Below, piece by piece: positions 34,482 through 44,257 of a stretch of 46,818 bases of DNA. A program made the translations under genes and the position numbers. This DNA comes from a virus. Position 1 is the first letter of the stretch; each line of letters starts with the position of its first letter. The notes below the pieces were generated by a model. That model saw only the letters and a program-made list of their open reading frames with translations, made no database searches and had not been told where the DNA came from. The DNA lies in the IMG/VR virus record IMGVR_UViG_3300029263_000817, positions 1-46,818 of that record. One strand, given 5' to 3'.

Positions 34482-35642
34482 CTATACTATAATATCTGAA
34501 TCATAAAGTGGATATTGTTGTGTCATGTCAGAATCAGCCGCAAAATGACCTGCACCAAGTTCTGCATAAGCAAGGGAGGTTGTGATGACTGATGGATATG
34601 GTGTTTTCAGATAATCTGGATTATCACCGGTTCCTGAATAGAATGATGGATATGTTCCATAGTATCCATAAGAATCTGCACCGATATGTGTAGGTGCGTC
34701 ATCCACACGAATTAGTGTTGCACTATCTGTAGTAGTATTCCAAATTTGTCGAGTCTGTGAAGCCCAATCATATATACTAGATCTTGCAGCATGTAAAACA
34801 GCAATAGTTTGATTTAAATAAGCATCTTCTGAAAAGGGTCTTACATGCATTCTTACATTGTAATTAACCCCGTTATATGGCATAGTTGACAACGCAGTAA
34901 TATCTACTAACTGACGTGTATCTTCTACTGGGCGCGTACCGATTGAATCATATAAAAAGTTCTGTGATATAGATGCGGTGCTTGAGATGAAAAATTGATT
35001 TAAATTATCGAATACTACAGAAGCTGGAGGAATAGAAAACATTTTACCAGGTGATTGAATAACAACTTCACAACCTAAATGGAAGCCAGCTGGGTGAACA
35101 AACTTCTTATAAAGATGTTCCCAGTCATTCATTGCAAGATCAATTCTAACTAAGTGTGATAGCTGTTGGTAAATTGCACCGTCTTGCAAAACCTTTTGTG
35201 CATCTACACCAATTTCAGATCCAGAATCATTTAAATAAAACAAATCTTTCTTTGGATAATGCATCTCAACATCTGTTAAATAGAATGCCCTGAAAAACCC
35301 TTCAGCTGAATACTTAGAACCCTTTACTCTATAAAATTTAGCAAAGTTGCGAATTACTTCTCTAGGATTCGAGAATATTGATACACCAACACCTTGGCCG
35401 AACTCAACTAACATTCGCTCTAACTGTGTTAATAAATTATCTTCTGCATCTCTACACGTATATAAATCTTGAATCAATTCGCCGAAATTACCATCATTAT
35501 CTAAAAAGTCATAATAATATTCTAAAAATTTTATTAAGGTTGGATACTCTCCACCAAAATATTCAGGTAACACTTCTTTAACTACCGATCGGTGTGTATT
35601 GATTGGTAACCTATTAAAATCTTTAAGCGTTTTTACTGACAT
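34482..35642 (-). CDS. Baseplate/virion structural protein at the gp7 position
   Basis: A 386-aa protein between gp6 and gp8. The N-terminal half (LPEYFGGEYPTLIKFLEYYYDFLDNDGNFGELIQDLYTCRD..., LVEFGQGVG..., REVIRNFAKFYRVKGSKYSAEGFFRAFY) is a conserved pattern of virion structural proteins of marine T4-like phages. It resembles wedge proteins that pack against gp6. It is much shorter than T4 gp7 (about 1,030 aa). Late in the chain QKVLQDGAIYQQLSHLVRID and WEHLYKKFVHPAGFHLG follow. The wedge role is inferred from position and pattern. Confidence 0.8.
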   Translation of the reverse strand: MSVKTLKDFNRLPINTHRSVVKEVLPEYFGGEYPTLIKFLEYYYDFLDNDGNFGELIQDLYTCRDAEDNLLTQLERMLVEFGQGVGVSIFSNPREVIRNFAKFYRVKGSKYSAEGFFRAFYLTDVEMHYPKKDLFYLNDSGSEIGVDAQKVLQDGAIYQQLSHLVRIDLAMNDWEHLYKKFVHPAGFHLGCEVVIQSPGKMFSIPPASVVFDNLNQFFISSTASISQNFLYDSIGTRPVEDTRQLVDITALSTMPYNGVNYNVRMHVRPFSEDAYLNQTIAVLHAARSSIYDWASQTRQIWNTTTDSATLIRVDDAPTHIGADSYGYYGTYPSFYSGTGDNPDYLKTPYPSVITTSLAYAELGAGHFAADSDMTQQYPLYDSDIIV

Positions 35643-35646
35643 GTTA

Positions 35647-37491
35647 TTAGCCCAACACTACATTAGTATTTTGATAATCGATCTTGACACCGACCTGCAG
35701 TGACGCGGTATCAACTGCAAGCGTATAATTTCTTAAAGGTTTCACCGCACTTTGATCTTCTGGTATCACGGTGAATTTAATATTTGTAGATCCATCCATT
35801 ATAGATCTTGGTATAAATCCGTCTAATTGAACTAAACCACTTCTAGGGAAGTACGTTCCAATGTTGTCTACTATTACTGCGTTATTTGCATCAACAACTT
35901 GTAGCATAGTTGTTGATAATTTATTTCTAACTCGTGCAATTCTGTTAGTATCACCGTATGTGAATGTGCTTGATTCTACTGCATAGAAAACATCATCAGG
36001 TGATTCTATTCTAACCGGAAAATGTATCTTATATGTATGAAGAACATTCAACAATGGAGTTAAATCGGTTATTAATTTAACGTCAAGTCTTGATGATAAA
36101 ATAGATGTATCATATGCATCTATTTCTGTTAATAATGCAGACCTTCTGAATGTTTTACCGAAGCCTAATAGTTCAGTTGCAAAGTGAGTTCTTATAAGTT
36201 CTTTTAATCTATTTTCAATATTGCCTGACTTAAGACCAGTAAGATTTGGATCCCAATTAACATTAAGCTCTAGATTAAATCTAATGCTAATCGGTTCAAT
36301 AAATTTTGTACCAATAGCCATTACACTTAGATTATTAATATAATTATTTTCAATATTTGCTTTCAGTTGAATCTTTTCATCAACAGTAACAGTGTCAGCA
36401 AATTGCAAACTAATGTATACTTTACCATAGTCAACTGGTAAATTGTCCTGACTGCCCCATGCTGAAACTGCTGTTATAGTTGGGAAGTTAGCTTTAATCA
36501 TTGATTCATAATCAAGTGCAGTAACTAATCTTTGTTGAGTAGCAAACGCTGCAGGAGCAAGTTGTTTAATAGTATCAACTGATTGTAACCCAGCTCCACT
36601 GATAGACTTAGTGAGCTTAACGATATTAGGTGCGTATGAAACGCCGTTAATTGATATTACACCGCTTGTAGTAAATATTTGACCGCCATTAGCTTTAGCA
36701 CCAGATGTGGAAAGATATTCAACTACTATTTTCATTCCAGCTGAAGGTGATTGACCAAACGATACACCGTCACCGAAGTTTAATTCATATGAACCATTAG
36801 GAGTTTCTCTTATTGTATAATACGACGATTTTTTATCGACTGTGATTGCCTGATTCAATGGTGTGTATACATCGTGATCAGTGGAAGATGCGCTTTTAAA
36901 TACTTTTACAGTTACGGTTTTTGTATCAATATTAGGGTCGGGGATAATATACACTTGTCTGTCGGTAGTCTCTCCAACAAAAAATGTTTTATTAGTAGAC
37001 CTACCTTCATATGCAATTATTTCTTTTTTACCTAAACCATCTTGAAATGTGTATAATCCTGATGAATCTACAACACCAGTATATGTTTGCCTAGTTTGAA
37101 ATGTAAATGTGTTACCATCAATAGTTGTATTAAAACTAAATCCTATTGGTAGTATAACTGATGTCGGTCTGACTTCAACACCTGATAGGTTTGCTGTAAG
37201 TTTTAAAGTAACTTTGGCAGTAGTCTTTGATGCAACATCTAAGCCAAGCATTTCTGCATGGGATACAACTGATGAACGTAGTTGTGCTGTTTCCAAAAAT
37301 GATTCATTCAATGCAAAGTTAGCAATAAGACCATTATAGTGCGTGTTATATGCAAGGACATCCAATATGTTATCAAGCCCAGACCCGTCAAAATCATAAT
37401 CAGTAAATTCGGGTTTAGCTTTAAGATATGTCTTTAATGACGACTTAATCGTCTCAAAGTCAAGCTGTGTCGATGTAATATTTGTTGCCAT
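35647..37491 (-). CDS. gp6: Baseplate wedge protein gp6
   Basis: A 614-aa protein, close to T4 gp6 in length (660 aa). The N-terminus contains the highly characteristic YDFDGSGLDNILDVLAYN-THYNGLIANFALNESFLETA region, followed by SSVVSHAEMLGLD. The middle (GIVLPIGF-type strands) and the C-terminal half carry the gpJ-like core PAAFATQQRLVTALDYE with 'NFPTITAVSAWGSQ'. In T4, gp6 dimers form the iris ring that holds the wedges together. It abuts gp25 with no gap and is followed by the gp7-position gene. Confidence 0.95.
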   Translation of the reverse strand: MATNITSTQLDFETIKSSLKTYLKAKPEFTDYDFDGSGLDNILDVLAYNTHYNGLIANFALNESFLETAQLRSSVVSHAEMLGLDVASKTTAKVTLKLTANLSGVEVRPTSVILPIGFSFNTTIDGNTFTFQTRQTYTGVVDSSGLYTFQDGLGKKEIIAYEGRSTNKTFFVGETTDRQVYIIPDPNIDTKTVTVKVFKSASSTDHDVYTPLNQAITVDKKSSYYTIRETPNGSYELNFGDGVSFGQSPSAGMKIVVEYLSTSGAKANGGQIFTTSGVISINGVSYAPNIVKLTKSISGAGLQSVDTIKQLAPAAFATQQRLVTALDYESMIKANFPTITAVSAWGSQDNLPVDYGKVYISLQFADTVTVDEKIQLKANIENNYINNLSVMAIGTKFIEPISIRFNLELNVNWDPNLTGLKSGNIENRLKELIRTHFATELLGFGKTFRRSALLTEIDAYDTSILSSRLDVKLITDLTPLLNVLHTYKIHFPVRIESPDDVFYAVESSTFTYGDTNRIARVRNKLSTTMLQVVDANNAVIVDNIGTYFPRSGLVQLDGFIPRSIMDGSTNIKFTVIPEDQSAVKPLRNYTLAVDTASLQVGVKIDYQNTNVVLG

Positions 37492-37935
37492 TTATCTTAA
37501 CCTTGCTACTGATGTTTCTATGACGTCTTTAATGCCGGTTGTCACAATCTTATATTCTATTCTACATTTTATATCATTTCGATCAGGTGTAACTACAGTT
37601 TGAACACTTAAAATCTTTGCCCTAGGTTCCCAATTTTCTATAGCATTCTCAATAGCGTTTGATATGTCATCTTCTAGTAAATCATCTGCTAATTCAAATA
37701 AAAGCCCCGATAAATCACAACCAAACGTATGATTAAATGGTTTTTCAAATTTGTTAGTCATTAATATATTTTTCACAGATTGTTTAACAGCTGCAGCATC
37801 TTCTTTTTTAAAAACATCACCGCTAGTCTTTATGCCAAACAATAGGTTGATGTCTTTACTCAACCTCATACCTGAAGTGATAATACTCGGAACTTGTAAG
37901 TTACCGTCTTGAGTTGAAAAAGCTTGTGTTACCAT
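37492..37935 (-). CDS. gp25: Baseplate wedge protein gp25
   Basis: A 147-aa protein (T4 gp25 is 132 aa). DINLLFGIKTSGDVFKKEDAAAVKQSVKNILMTNKFEKPFNHTFGCDLSGLLFEL and the later ENWEPRAKILSVQTVVTPDRNDI...IEYKI are the classic gp25/gpW-type lysozyme-like wedge fold (catalytic residues absent, structural only). It carries the EPR core motif 'WEPR', which starts sheath polymerisation in this family. A late promoter box lies 25 nt upstream of the ATG. Confidence 0.95.
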   Translation of the reverse strand: MVTQAFSTQDGNLQVPSIITSGMRLSKDINLLFGIKTSGDVFKKEDAAAVKQSVKNILMTNKFEKPFNHTFGCDLSGLLFELADDLLEDDISNAIENAIENWEPRAKILSVQTVVTPDRNDIKCRIEYKIVTTGIKDVIETSVARLR

Positions 37936-37959
37936 TTTTTTATTCTCTGTTGTTTCTTC

Positions 37960-37967
37960 TATTTATA
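37960..37967 (-). promoter_or_regulatory. T4-type late promoter box before gp25
   Basis: Perfect TATAAATA on the minus strand, 25 nt upstream of the gp25 ATG in the short gap after the needle gene. Confidence 0.75.
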
Positions 37968-37971
37968 CATT

Positions 37972-40905
37972 TTATCGAGGGATTGGAGACCACTTATGCG
38001 AACCACCCTGCAACCGTTTGGCTATTTCAGGATCTCCATTTTCAATTGATGTATAGAAATCGTGGCCGTGGATGTGAGATGACCAGACTTGATATTGGGT
38101 AGGTCCCCAGGCATCAGATCTTGTACCAAACGCAGCAAATTCATCATCCGAAGCTTCTTGATCATAGTATGTTACATAAGATCCTGTTGGAAAATTACCA
38201 GTGTCCACTCCAGCTTGAAGATCAATTAAGTTTGAAAAAGTACCATGTGGTAAAGATGTTTTTGCTTTTGCTTCTTTTAATTCAACTTTACTTTCATCAG
38301 TTTCATAAACGTTTTCATCTAATGGATTTGAATAAGCACCACCATCACCTGTACGAGCAGAAAATAAGCTAGAATCTTTATACATGGCAAAATTACCACC
38401 CCAACCTAAACCCCAACGTGCAGCTATATCCTCAATACCGTCTGGTAGATCGTGTTTTTTATTTGAGTCTTTTTTATTAGTATCTTCATTTATATTTATA
38501 GCCATACCTGAAGCATTAGGCGCCCATTCATTATTACCATGTTGAATAGGTGTAGATGTTCTAATTTTATTATATCCAACAATACTTCTTATTTTATAAT
38601 TATAATCGTATTCTAATTCATTAATAAACCCTTGGAAATTATTCCAAAGTGGACCAGCAACCTTTATAATATAACCACGCTTTGTTTTTATTTCTTTAAA
38701 TCCTGATTTGTCTATAAGAGGTTCACCCGAAGCGTCTTGTGTAACTGGTTTAGATGTATCCATTATTTCAACTAAATCTTTAGATGATTGTGTCTTCCCA
38801 TTAAATGATGTCATTATTTTCATATCGAAAGTAGCTTTATAACTCTCAGGCATTTCTGGCATGACAACAGCGATACTAGTAAACATCTTGTCATTATCTT
38901 CATTATCTTTATCACCTGACATAGTGTCATAAGAAAGAATCAGTAAATGATAATGCGCCATGTCTTTTAAATAACATGCTAAGTCAAAAGTAACATCATT
39001 ATCACGCTTGCCAGTGGCAGTGCTTATCACGGTATATATGACTTGACGACCTATCTGTGAACGTGAATATCTATGGTTTACTGGGGCAGGCTTCTCTGTT
39101 TTAGATGGAATGACAACACCCTTAAGAACATTTAAGTGATAGCCTTTCATAAATGGTGCAGACCGTGCAATATTAATAATTCTTGTTTGTGCTACTAAAT
39201 TTCGTGCAATCCTTCTTCGCTCTTCATTATTCAAACCTTCCATTGTATCATTTTCAGTGAAGAACTTTGCAAGAGGCAAGCCTTTACCGATTAATGTTCC
39301 AATTCTAATTTTACTTATTTTATTAGGATTATATTTAGCTTCTGGTATTAGGAATTTTGTTCTAGTTTTGGCAGCAGATGTTGATGGTTTAAATCTAACG
39401 TTACTACTTGCCGCATCATGTCTTCCTATACTAGATCCACCTAACCTGGATTGTGGGTCAGCACCAATAACTCTACCGATATGCGGAGGTGATTTATTTA
39501 CATATGAAGATGATAACACACCATCTTTGATTTGTTCTTGTACAAATTCTTGATTACTTTCATTATTAGGATTACCCAATTTAAACCTACATTCATTAAC
39601 TGAGAGAGGTCTATCAGTAACACCGCCAGTAGTAACTTCCTTGTTTAAATAGTTATACGCACCATCATCTTGGTCAACTACAACTTGTTGAATCATATAT
39701 GCAGACTTAGTAATAAGTGTTGAAATGAAGTCTGCAGTAGGCAAATCGCGTTTGGGCTCACCTTCAGCTGATGGACCTCTAGCAATATTCACTGCAGTCG
39801 CATCTACAGCATCTGCCGTAGTATTATTATTTGTAAATCCAGCCGCACTGCCTGTTGACGGACCAACATTTGCAGTATCAGCAGAAATTGCTTGATCAGC
39901 CATTCCAGTTAAGTCACCATGGAAAGTCGTTGCATGCATAGATGTTGAATTAATTCTTGTTCCAGTTATTGTTTGTGAATTTAAAGTATCAGTAGCATAC
40001 ATACTTTTTGAAGTAACAGTATCAACTGCCGTGATAGAATGTCCAGTGTACATATTATAATTAAACATCACCATATTTTCACCGCCAATAACTCCTACAT
40101 CACCAGTAAGTGCTAATTCCGGTGCAGCTATTACAATGCTTCGTGATGTCATTGAAGTAGCTACTTCAGATGTAATTGATAATTCTTTACCAAAGTTTAA
40201 ATCAGCTTCACCTCTAACTATAAGTCCATATGTATTTTTAACAGATTCTTTAAAATTTCCTAAGTATGTATGAGTCACATCTTTTAATACGGTCACACTT
40301 TTTACTTTTTGAACTGTCTCTGCCATCATTCCAATAATACGTTTAGTATATGAACCAAACACATTAACAATCCAATGACCTGCAATTTTCATGCTATAGT
40401 CACCACCAACCTCTAAATTAAAATCACCACCAACTTTTAAATTCAGATCACCCGCATATGACAAAGTTCCGTTACCTTCAACAACCATATGGCTATTACC
40501 TGAAACAATATCAACACGTGTATCTCTTGAATTAATAACAATAGAACCATCAGGTTTCATTTCTATGCCAGAGCCAGATGCATGCTTTAATAGTATCCTA
40601 GGACCGGCCGCAGTATCATCATATATAATTACATGTCCACTTGCAGTTTCTTTTACTTGTGCTTTTTGATATTCACTTGGAGTTTCATGATACATATTAA
40701 AACTTTGATCAGCAACTGCTGCATCAACTTCCAAGTTATGAATTGCTGCACCTTTTGCAGATTTATTGAAACCCGACTGAAAAAAGTATTCTGCTTTAGG
40801 ATGCTCTCCTGTTTGATCTGCAAACGCATCATTAGCTTTACCAGCTTCTGAAGTATCAAGACCTGCTGATTTTAAATATTCTAATTGATTATTAATTAAA
40901 CTCAT
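37972..40905 (-). CDS. Baseplate spike/needle protein with degenerate M15 peptidase-like domain
   Basis: A 977-aa protein. I chose the ATG at 40905 because GGAGGAG lies 7 nt before it. Residues about 90-290 have gp5/VgrG-like beta strands (YAGDLNLKVGGDFNLEVGGD, DGSIVINSRD), fitting a trimeric needle. The stretch about 740-850 matches the VanY/M15_4 peptidase layout: YNYKIRSIVGYN, then NASGMAININ and LPDGIEDIAARWGLGWGGNF...KDSSLF. All three expected zinc ligands are replaced (His to N797, Asp to N804, His to L847), so catalysis is unlikely. In the last 100 residues WSSHIHGHDF is a His cluster that could bind metal. It follows the amidase gene with a 1-nt gap. Confidence 0.8.
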   Translation of the reverse strand: MSLINNQLEYLKSAGLDTSEAGKANDAFADQTGEHPKAEYFFQSGFNKSAKGAAIHNLEVDAAVADQSFNMYHETPSEYQKAQVKETASGHVIIYDDTAAGPRILLKHASGSGIEMKPDGSIVINSRDTRVDIVSGNSHMVVEGNGTLSYAGDLNLKVGGDFNLEVGGDYSMKIAGHWIVNVFGSYTKRIIGMMAETVQKVKSVTVLKDVTHTYLGNFKESVKNTYGLIVRGEADLNFGKELSITSEVATSMTSRSIVIAAPELALTGDVGVIGGENMVMFNYNMYTGHSITAVDTVTSKSMYATDTLNSQTITGTRINSTSMHATTFHGDLTGMADQAISADTANVGPSTGSAAGFTNNNTTADAVDATAVNIARGPSAEGEPKRDLPTADFISTLITKSAYMIQQVVVDQDDGAYNYLNKEVTTGGVTDRPLSVNECRFKLGNPNNESNQEFVQEQIKDGVLSSSYVNKSPPHIGRVIGADPQSRLGGSSIGRHDAASSNVRFKPSTSAAKTRTKFLIPEAKYNPNKISKIRIGTLIGKGLPLAKFFTENDTMEGLNNEERRRIARNLVAQTRIINIARSAPFMKGYHLNVLKGVVIPSKTEKPAPVNHRYSRSQIGRQVIYTVISTATGKRDNDVTFDLACYLKDMAHYHLLILSYDTMSGDKDNEDNDKMFTSIAVVMPEMPESYKATFDMKIMTSFNGKTQSSKDLVEIMDTSKPVTQDASGEPLIDKSGFKEIKTKRGYIIKVAGPLWNNFQGFINELEYDYNYKIRSIVGYNKIRTSTPIQHGNNEWAPNASGMAININEDTNKKDSNKKHDLPDGIEDIAARWGLGWGGNFAMYKDSSLFSARTGDGGAYSNPLDENVYETDESKVELKEAKAKTSLPHGTFSNLIDLQAGVDTGNFPTGSYVTYYDQEASDDEFAAFGTRSDAWGPTQYQVWSSHIHGHDFYTSIENGDPEIAKRLQGGSHKWSPIPR

Positions 40906-40906
40906 A

Positions 40907-43141
40907 TCAATCTCCTCCTCCGGCATACGGTGTTCCGTCGTATTCGGATCCGTCAGTTTCTCGTACTAATGTAAATATACTATATCTGTTTACATCATCA
41001 CCGTTCTGCAATCCAGTTGTGCGATCATCGTGTATGTCTGGAGTCCAGGCACGATTTATTTGACCAGTAACTTTAATACGAAGTATGCGTGCAGGATCTT
41101 TTTCGTCTAATACGGATGCATCAATAATAATATCGCCTTCTTTAAAATATCTATCGTGATTAAAATTAATCCCATCAATCAATAACATTTGTGCTTCATT
41201 TTTATTATTAACTGTAAAGGCGGGTTGTGGTCCGATTTCACTGGCTACGATTGCTGGCATGGGTAATGCTGATACCGTACTAGCCTCGGCCTTTGGTACT
41301 ACAACATCTTTCTCTGGTTTATTCAAAGCATCACTGCCAGTTGTTACTGCGTTTACAGTGACAAGACTTTCAGTACCGATTTCAGCTTCTGCACCGGTTT
41401 TATGGTTTATTTTATTAAAATTATTTTTTACATATTCAGACACGTCAAACCCTGGATCGATTGCCCATTCTTCTTCTACATCTTGATGCCCGAATGCTAA
41501 TCCACCTTCAAATGCTGTATAGTACGCTGTCATAAATATTTTAAAGCTATTATGTTGAGCAGATGTAAAGTTTTCAGATCCATAAGTAAGTGTTGCATTT
41601 TCTTGTTCAGTAATGAAATTATTAATTCCTCCAATAAACACTAAACCAATACTGTTTGCATTATGCCCTTTTGCATGTTGACCTGCAATTGCAACAGGTC
41701 TTCCTCTTTCTATATCACCATTTCTCTTAATGATATAATGATAGGCACAACCCGCTAAGTTTAACTTATTACTTTCATGATGCAAATCAATTGCACCAAC
41801 ATGAGGTTGATCTTTAAAATGACCTGAATAATGCACAATTACTGAAGTGATATCTCTATCAACATTTGCAAGCTCAGATAACAATTCACCAGCGCTATTA
41901 ACTCTTGCAAACATATATCCTGCACCTTTTACATTAGGTGTCCTAGCTTCATCAATAAGAGTATTTGCACCATCCCAATCAGCAGTAACAGTATCTACAT
42001 CTATTACAGCTGAAGAAGCTGTCTGACCATCACCTTGAATATTATCACTTAATGATGTTGTTACTCCGCTTATTGTATTAATTAGTTCTGCACTTGGTAA
42101 TCCAAAAACTTCTTGTACAGCAACACCTATTGCTGCTGAGCTTGTAACAAATTTTGTACCAGCCAGATCTGGATGTTTTGCGGTTGTGTTATTACCAATT
42201 GCATTTGCTCTACTTTGTCTAACTGCAGCTTGTTGAATTGTTTCAACTGCTTTGTTTGAATTCTCGTTTTTAATATCAAATAGAACGGTTGCAGCATCAC
42301 CCACTTCTAACAAATTATGAGTGACTTCATTTACTCTTGACTCAATGTGGTTTTCAACCGTTAGCTTTACATCTTGCAAATATCCTAAAGGATTTGCTAA
42401 TGTTTCATCTATCTTAGCAACCATATTTAATGATTTATTTGCTTCAGCTATTTTTCCATACACTTCTCTATTAATAACACTGCCTAATCCACCTAAGCCA
42501 TTTGTAAGTTTTCCTACTTGATAATCTAATTTGCCAAGTTCTGGAAAAGACCCTGTTATGTCAAGCCCTAATTTTGCGACGGCAGTTTCTAAATTTGCGA
42601 CAGAAGCTAAAGAATTTTTAAGAGTTGCACTTAAGCCAGTAGGTACTAAATCTTTCATAACAAGATTGAAATCTGGCAGTGTACCAGTAAGAGTTTTTAT
42701 GTTTGATTGTATTGATTCAGGTGTACCTGCAAGAACCGATGCTTTTCTCCTACCATTTGCAAATGCAGTAGTCGCACCTTTTGGCGTAATCTTACTTCCA
42801 TCTGCAGTAGTAATCTCAGCACTACCTGAAACTTGTGCTATTAATACTTTTTGTGCAGCTGTTAATGTTGGAGCCATCAGCGCACCTTGACCTGGAATAT
42901 TTTCTGTAAGTGTAACAAGTGGTGCAGCAACTGGCAATGTTGCAATAGATCCTACGGGTATTTCAATCACTTGATTAACTGTTTTTACACCATTTAATGA
43001 TTGACCGACAGGCCCACCAAATGCACTAAATTTTAGACCAGTCATAGCTGAAGCGGCCGTGTCTAATGAATTTGTTAAATTACTAATATTCAATGTATCG
43101 GTGATATTAGCTAGCTTTTCATTTAACTGCTCGATTCTCAT
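40907..43141 (-). CDS. Baseplate-associated amidase-domain protein
   Basis: A 744-aa protein. The first about 420 residues are Ala/Val/Thr-rich with helical stretches, and look structural. Residues about 430-570 form an N-acetylmuramoyl-L-alanine amidase (Amidase_2/PGRP) domain: VIVHYSG with H437, GCAYHYIIKRNGDIERGRP, AGQHAKGHNANSIGLVFIGG, and GHQDVEEEWAIDPGFD with H552 and D562. These match the zinc ligands of AmpD/T7 lysozyme (H, H, D/C). The lysine two residues before the third ligand in AmpD is Ala560 here, so activity is open. The domain would cut the amide bond between MurNAc and the peptide stem during DNA entry. The C-terminal 170 residues carry a separate beta region (about 650-744). 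Confidence 0.85.
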   Translation of the reverse strand: MRIEQLNEKLANITDTLNISNLTNSLDTAASAMTGLKFSAFGGPVGQSLNGVKTVNQVIEIPVGSIATLPVAAPLVTLTENIPGQGALMAPTLTAAQKVLIAQVSGSAEITTADGSKITPKGATTAFANGRRKASVLAGTPESIQSNIKTLTGTLPDFNLVMKDLVPTGLSATLKNSLASVANLETAVAKLGLDITGSFPELGKLDYQVGKLTNGLGGLGSVINREVYGKIAEANKSLNMVAKIDETLANPLGYLQDVKLTVENHIESRVNEVTHNLLEVGDAATVLFDIKNENSNKAVETIQQAAVRQSRANAIGNNTTAKHPDLAGTKFVTSSAAIGVAVQEVFGLPSAELINTISGVTTSLSDNIQGDGQTASSAVIDVDTVTADWDGANTLIDEARTPNVKGAGYMFARVNSAGELLSELANVDRDITSVIVHYSGHFKDQPHVGAIDLHHESNKLNLAGCAYHYIIKRNGDIERGRPVAIAGQHAKGHNANSIGLVFIGGINNFITEQENATLTYGSENFTSAQHNSFKIFMTAYYTAFEGGLAFGHQDVEEEWAIDPGFDVSEYVKNNFNKINHKTGAEAEIGTESLVTVNAVTTGSDALNKPEKDVVVPKAEASTVSALPMPAIVASEIGPQPAFTVNNKNEAQMLLIDGINFNHDRYFKEGDIIIDASVLDEKDPARILRIKVTGQINRAWTPDIHDDRTTGLQNGDDVNRYSIFTLVRETDGSEYDGTPYAGGGD

Positions 43142-43153
43142 TTATATTTTCCC

Positions 43154-44257
43154 TTAATGACTCAAGTAACCGCTAGTGCCAAGAACATATTTGTTATAAT
43201 AACCCTTCGCAGCATTGATTCTTTCTTCTAAACTTTTTGATTTGCGGTATGGTTTAGTCGCGCCTAATGCTGTGCAATATACCTCATTATTAGCATTCAT
43301 CATCGGAGCTGGTGCACTACCTTTCCAATTGAATCTACCGTTCTGTGGTCGTTCATAATATCTACATACAATATAAGCAGCATCCGCAGGATTACTTACC
43401 TTTGATAACTTAGAACCAGTGCTTGATTCTTTATGATTTAATTCCCATATAACCCATTTACATTGTGTTGATAATGCTCTCCAACTTAAACCATTACGTT
43501 CTGCCCATGGTACTATACCGGATCCAGGATATGAAGCAGATTGCCATCTATCATTTCTCCATTGTGCTAAACCAAATGCAGGCATTCCTCTATCATTTGC
43601 ATTTACTGCTTCGTTCCACGGCCCACCTATATACACATCAAACTGTGAACTTCTACTAGCATTTGGTCCAGATTCATATCTGAAATTTCCCATTAAACCA
43701 CATACAGCCGCTCCAGATAAACCACCTTCAAGTAATGAGTTGTATATTTTTTCTTCAATGTCTGTCCCAGGCATATTAAGGGCATCTGTTAAAATAGTCT
43801 CATCATGCATGAATTCTTGGTTTCCAACAATCTTGCCGGTAACATCTTCATTGTCTAGCCCGCCTGCAACAAAACTTCCAGTAATTCCTCCATAACTTTT
43901 AAATGATGAACCACTACTTGGATCGGTTTGTTGAATCATTGAAGGTATTTGAGTTGTAACAATTGATCCTATTATAAGAGGTGTTTGCGAATTCTTTCCA
44001 TCTAAAAACATACCATACACAAATGCATTATCACTTAGTTGAGGCACTTCACCGATACCTGATACCCCAGGTTCAGTTGCAGGTATTACACATTGTGCCC
44101 AAGGCAAATCTTCATTTGAAATTTTTGCGTTGTCATCATGGATTCCAAAGATTCTTACTTTGTATCTGCCCATAGCTGCTGGATCACCACCTGTAATAAC
44201 TCTTCCTAAGAAAAATCTAGGATCATCGCCCCAATATTTTTGGTTTATGCTTTTCAT
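43154..44257 (-). CDS. gp5: Baseplate hub gp5-like: OB-fold plus tail lysozyme domain
   Basis: A 367-aa protein. Residues about 13-100 are the gp5 N-terminal OB-fold (RFFLGRVITGGDPAAMGRYKVRIFGIHDD, LPWAQCVIPATEPGVSGIGE, NAFVYGMFLDGKNSQTPLIIGSI). Residues about 165-360 look like the phage tail lysozyme fold (PF18013 type): EEKIYNSLLEGGLSGAAVCGLMGNFRYESG with likely catalytic E195, then AFGLAQWRNDRW and a long C-terminal helical part (KGYYNKYVLGTSG). It joins the hub to the spike and degrades peptidoglycan. T4 gp5 has a different lysozyme inserted, and its beta-helix in the same chain; here the needle is a separate gene. Confidence 0.9.
   Translation of the reverse strand: MKSINQKYWGDDPRFFLGRVITGGDPAAMGRYKVRIFGIHDDNAKISNEDLPWAQCVIPATEPGVSGIGEVPQLSDNAFVYGMFLDGKNSQTPLIIGSIVTTQIPSMIQQTDPSSGSSFKSYGGITGSFVAGGLDNEDVTGKIVGNQEFMHDETILTDALNMPGTDIEEKIYNSLLEGGLSGAAVCGLMGNFRYESGPNASRSSQFDVYIGGPWNEAVNANDRGMPAFGLAQWRNDRWQSASYPGSGIVPWAERNGLSWRALSTQCKWVIWELNHKESSTGSKLSKVSNPADAAYIVCRYYERPQNGRFNWKGSAPAPMMNANNEVYCTALGATKPYRKSKSLEERINAAKGYYNKYVLGTSGYLSH

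Noticed and set aside
38493-38500. TATAAATA motif inside the needle gene
   Set aside because: It is deep inside coding sequence with no gene start just downstream, so it is treated as a chance match.
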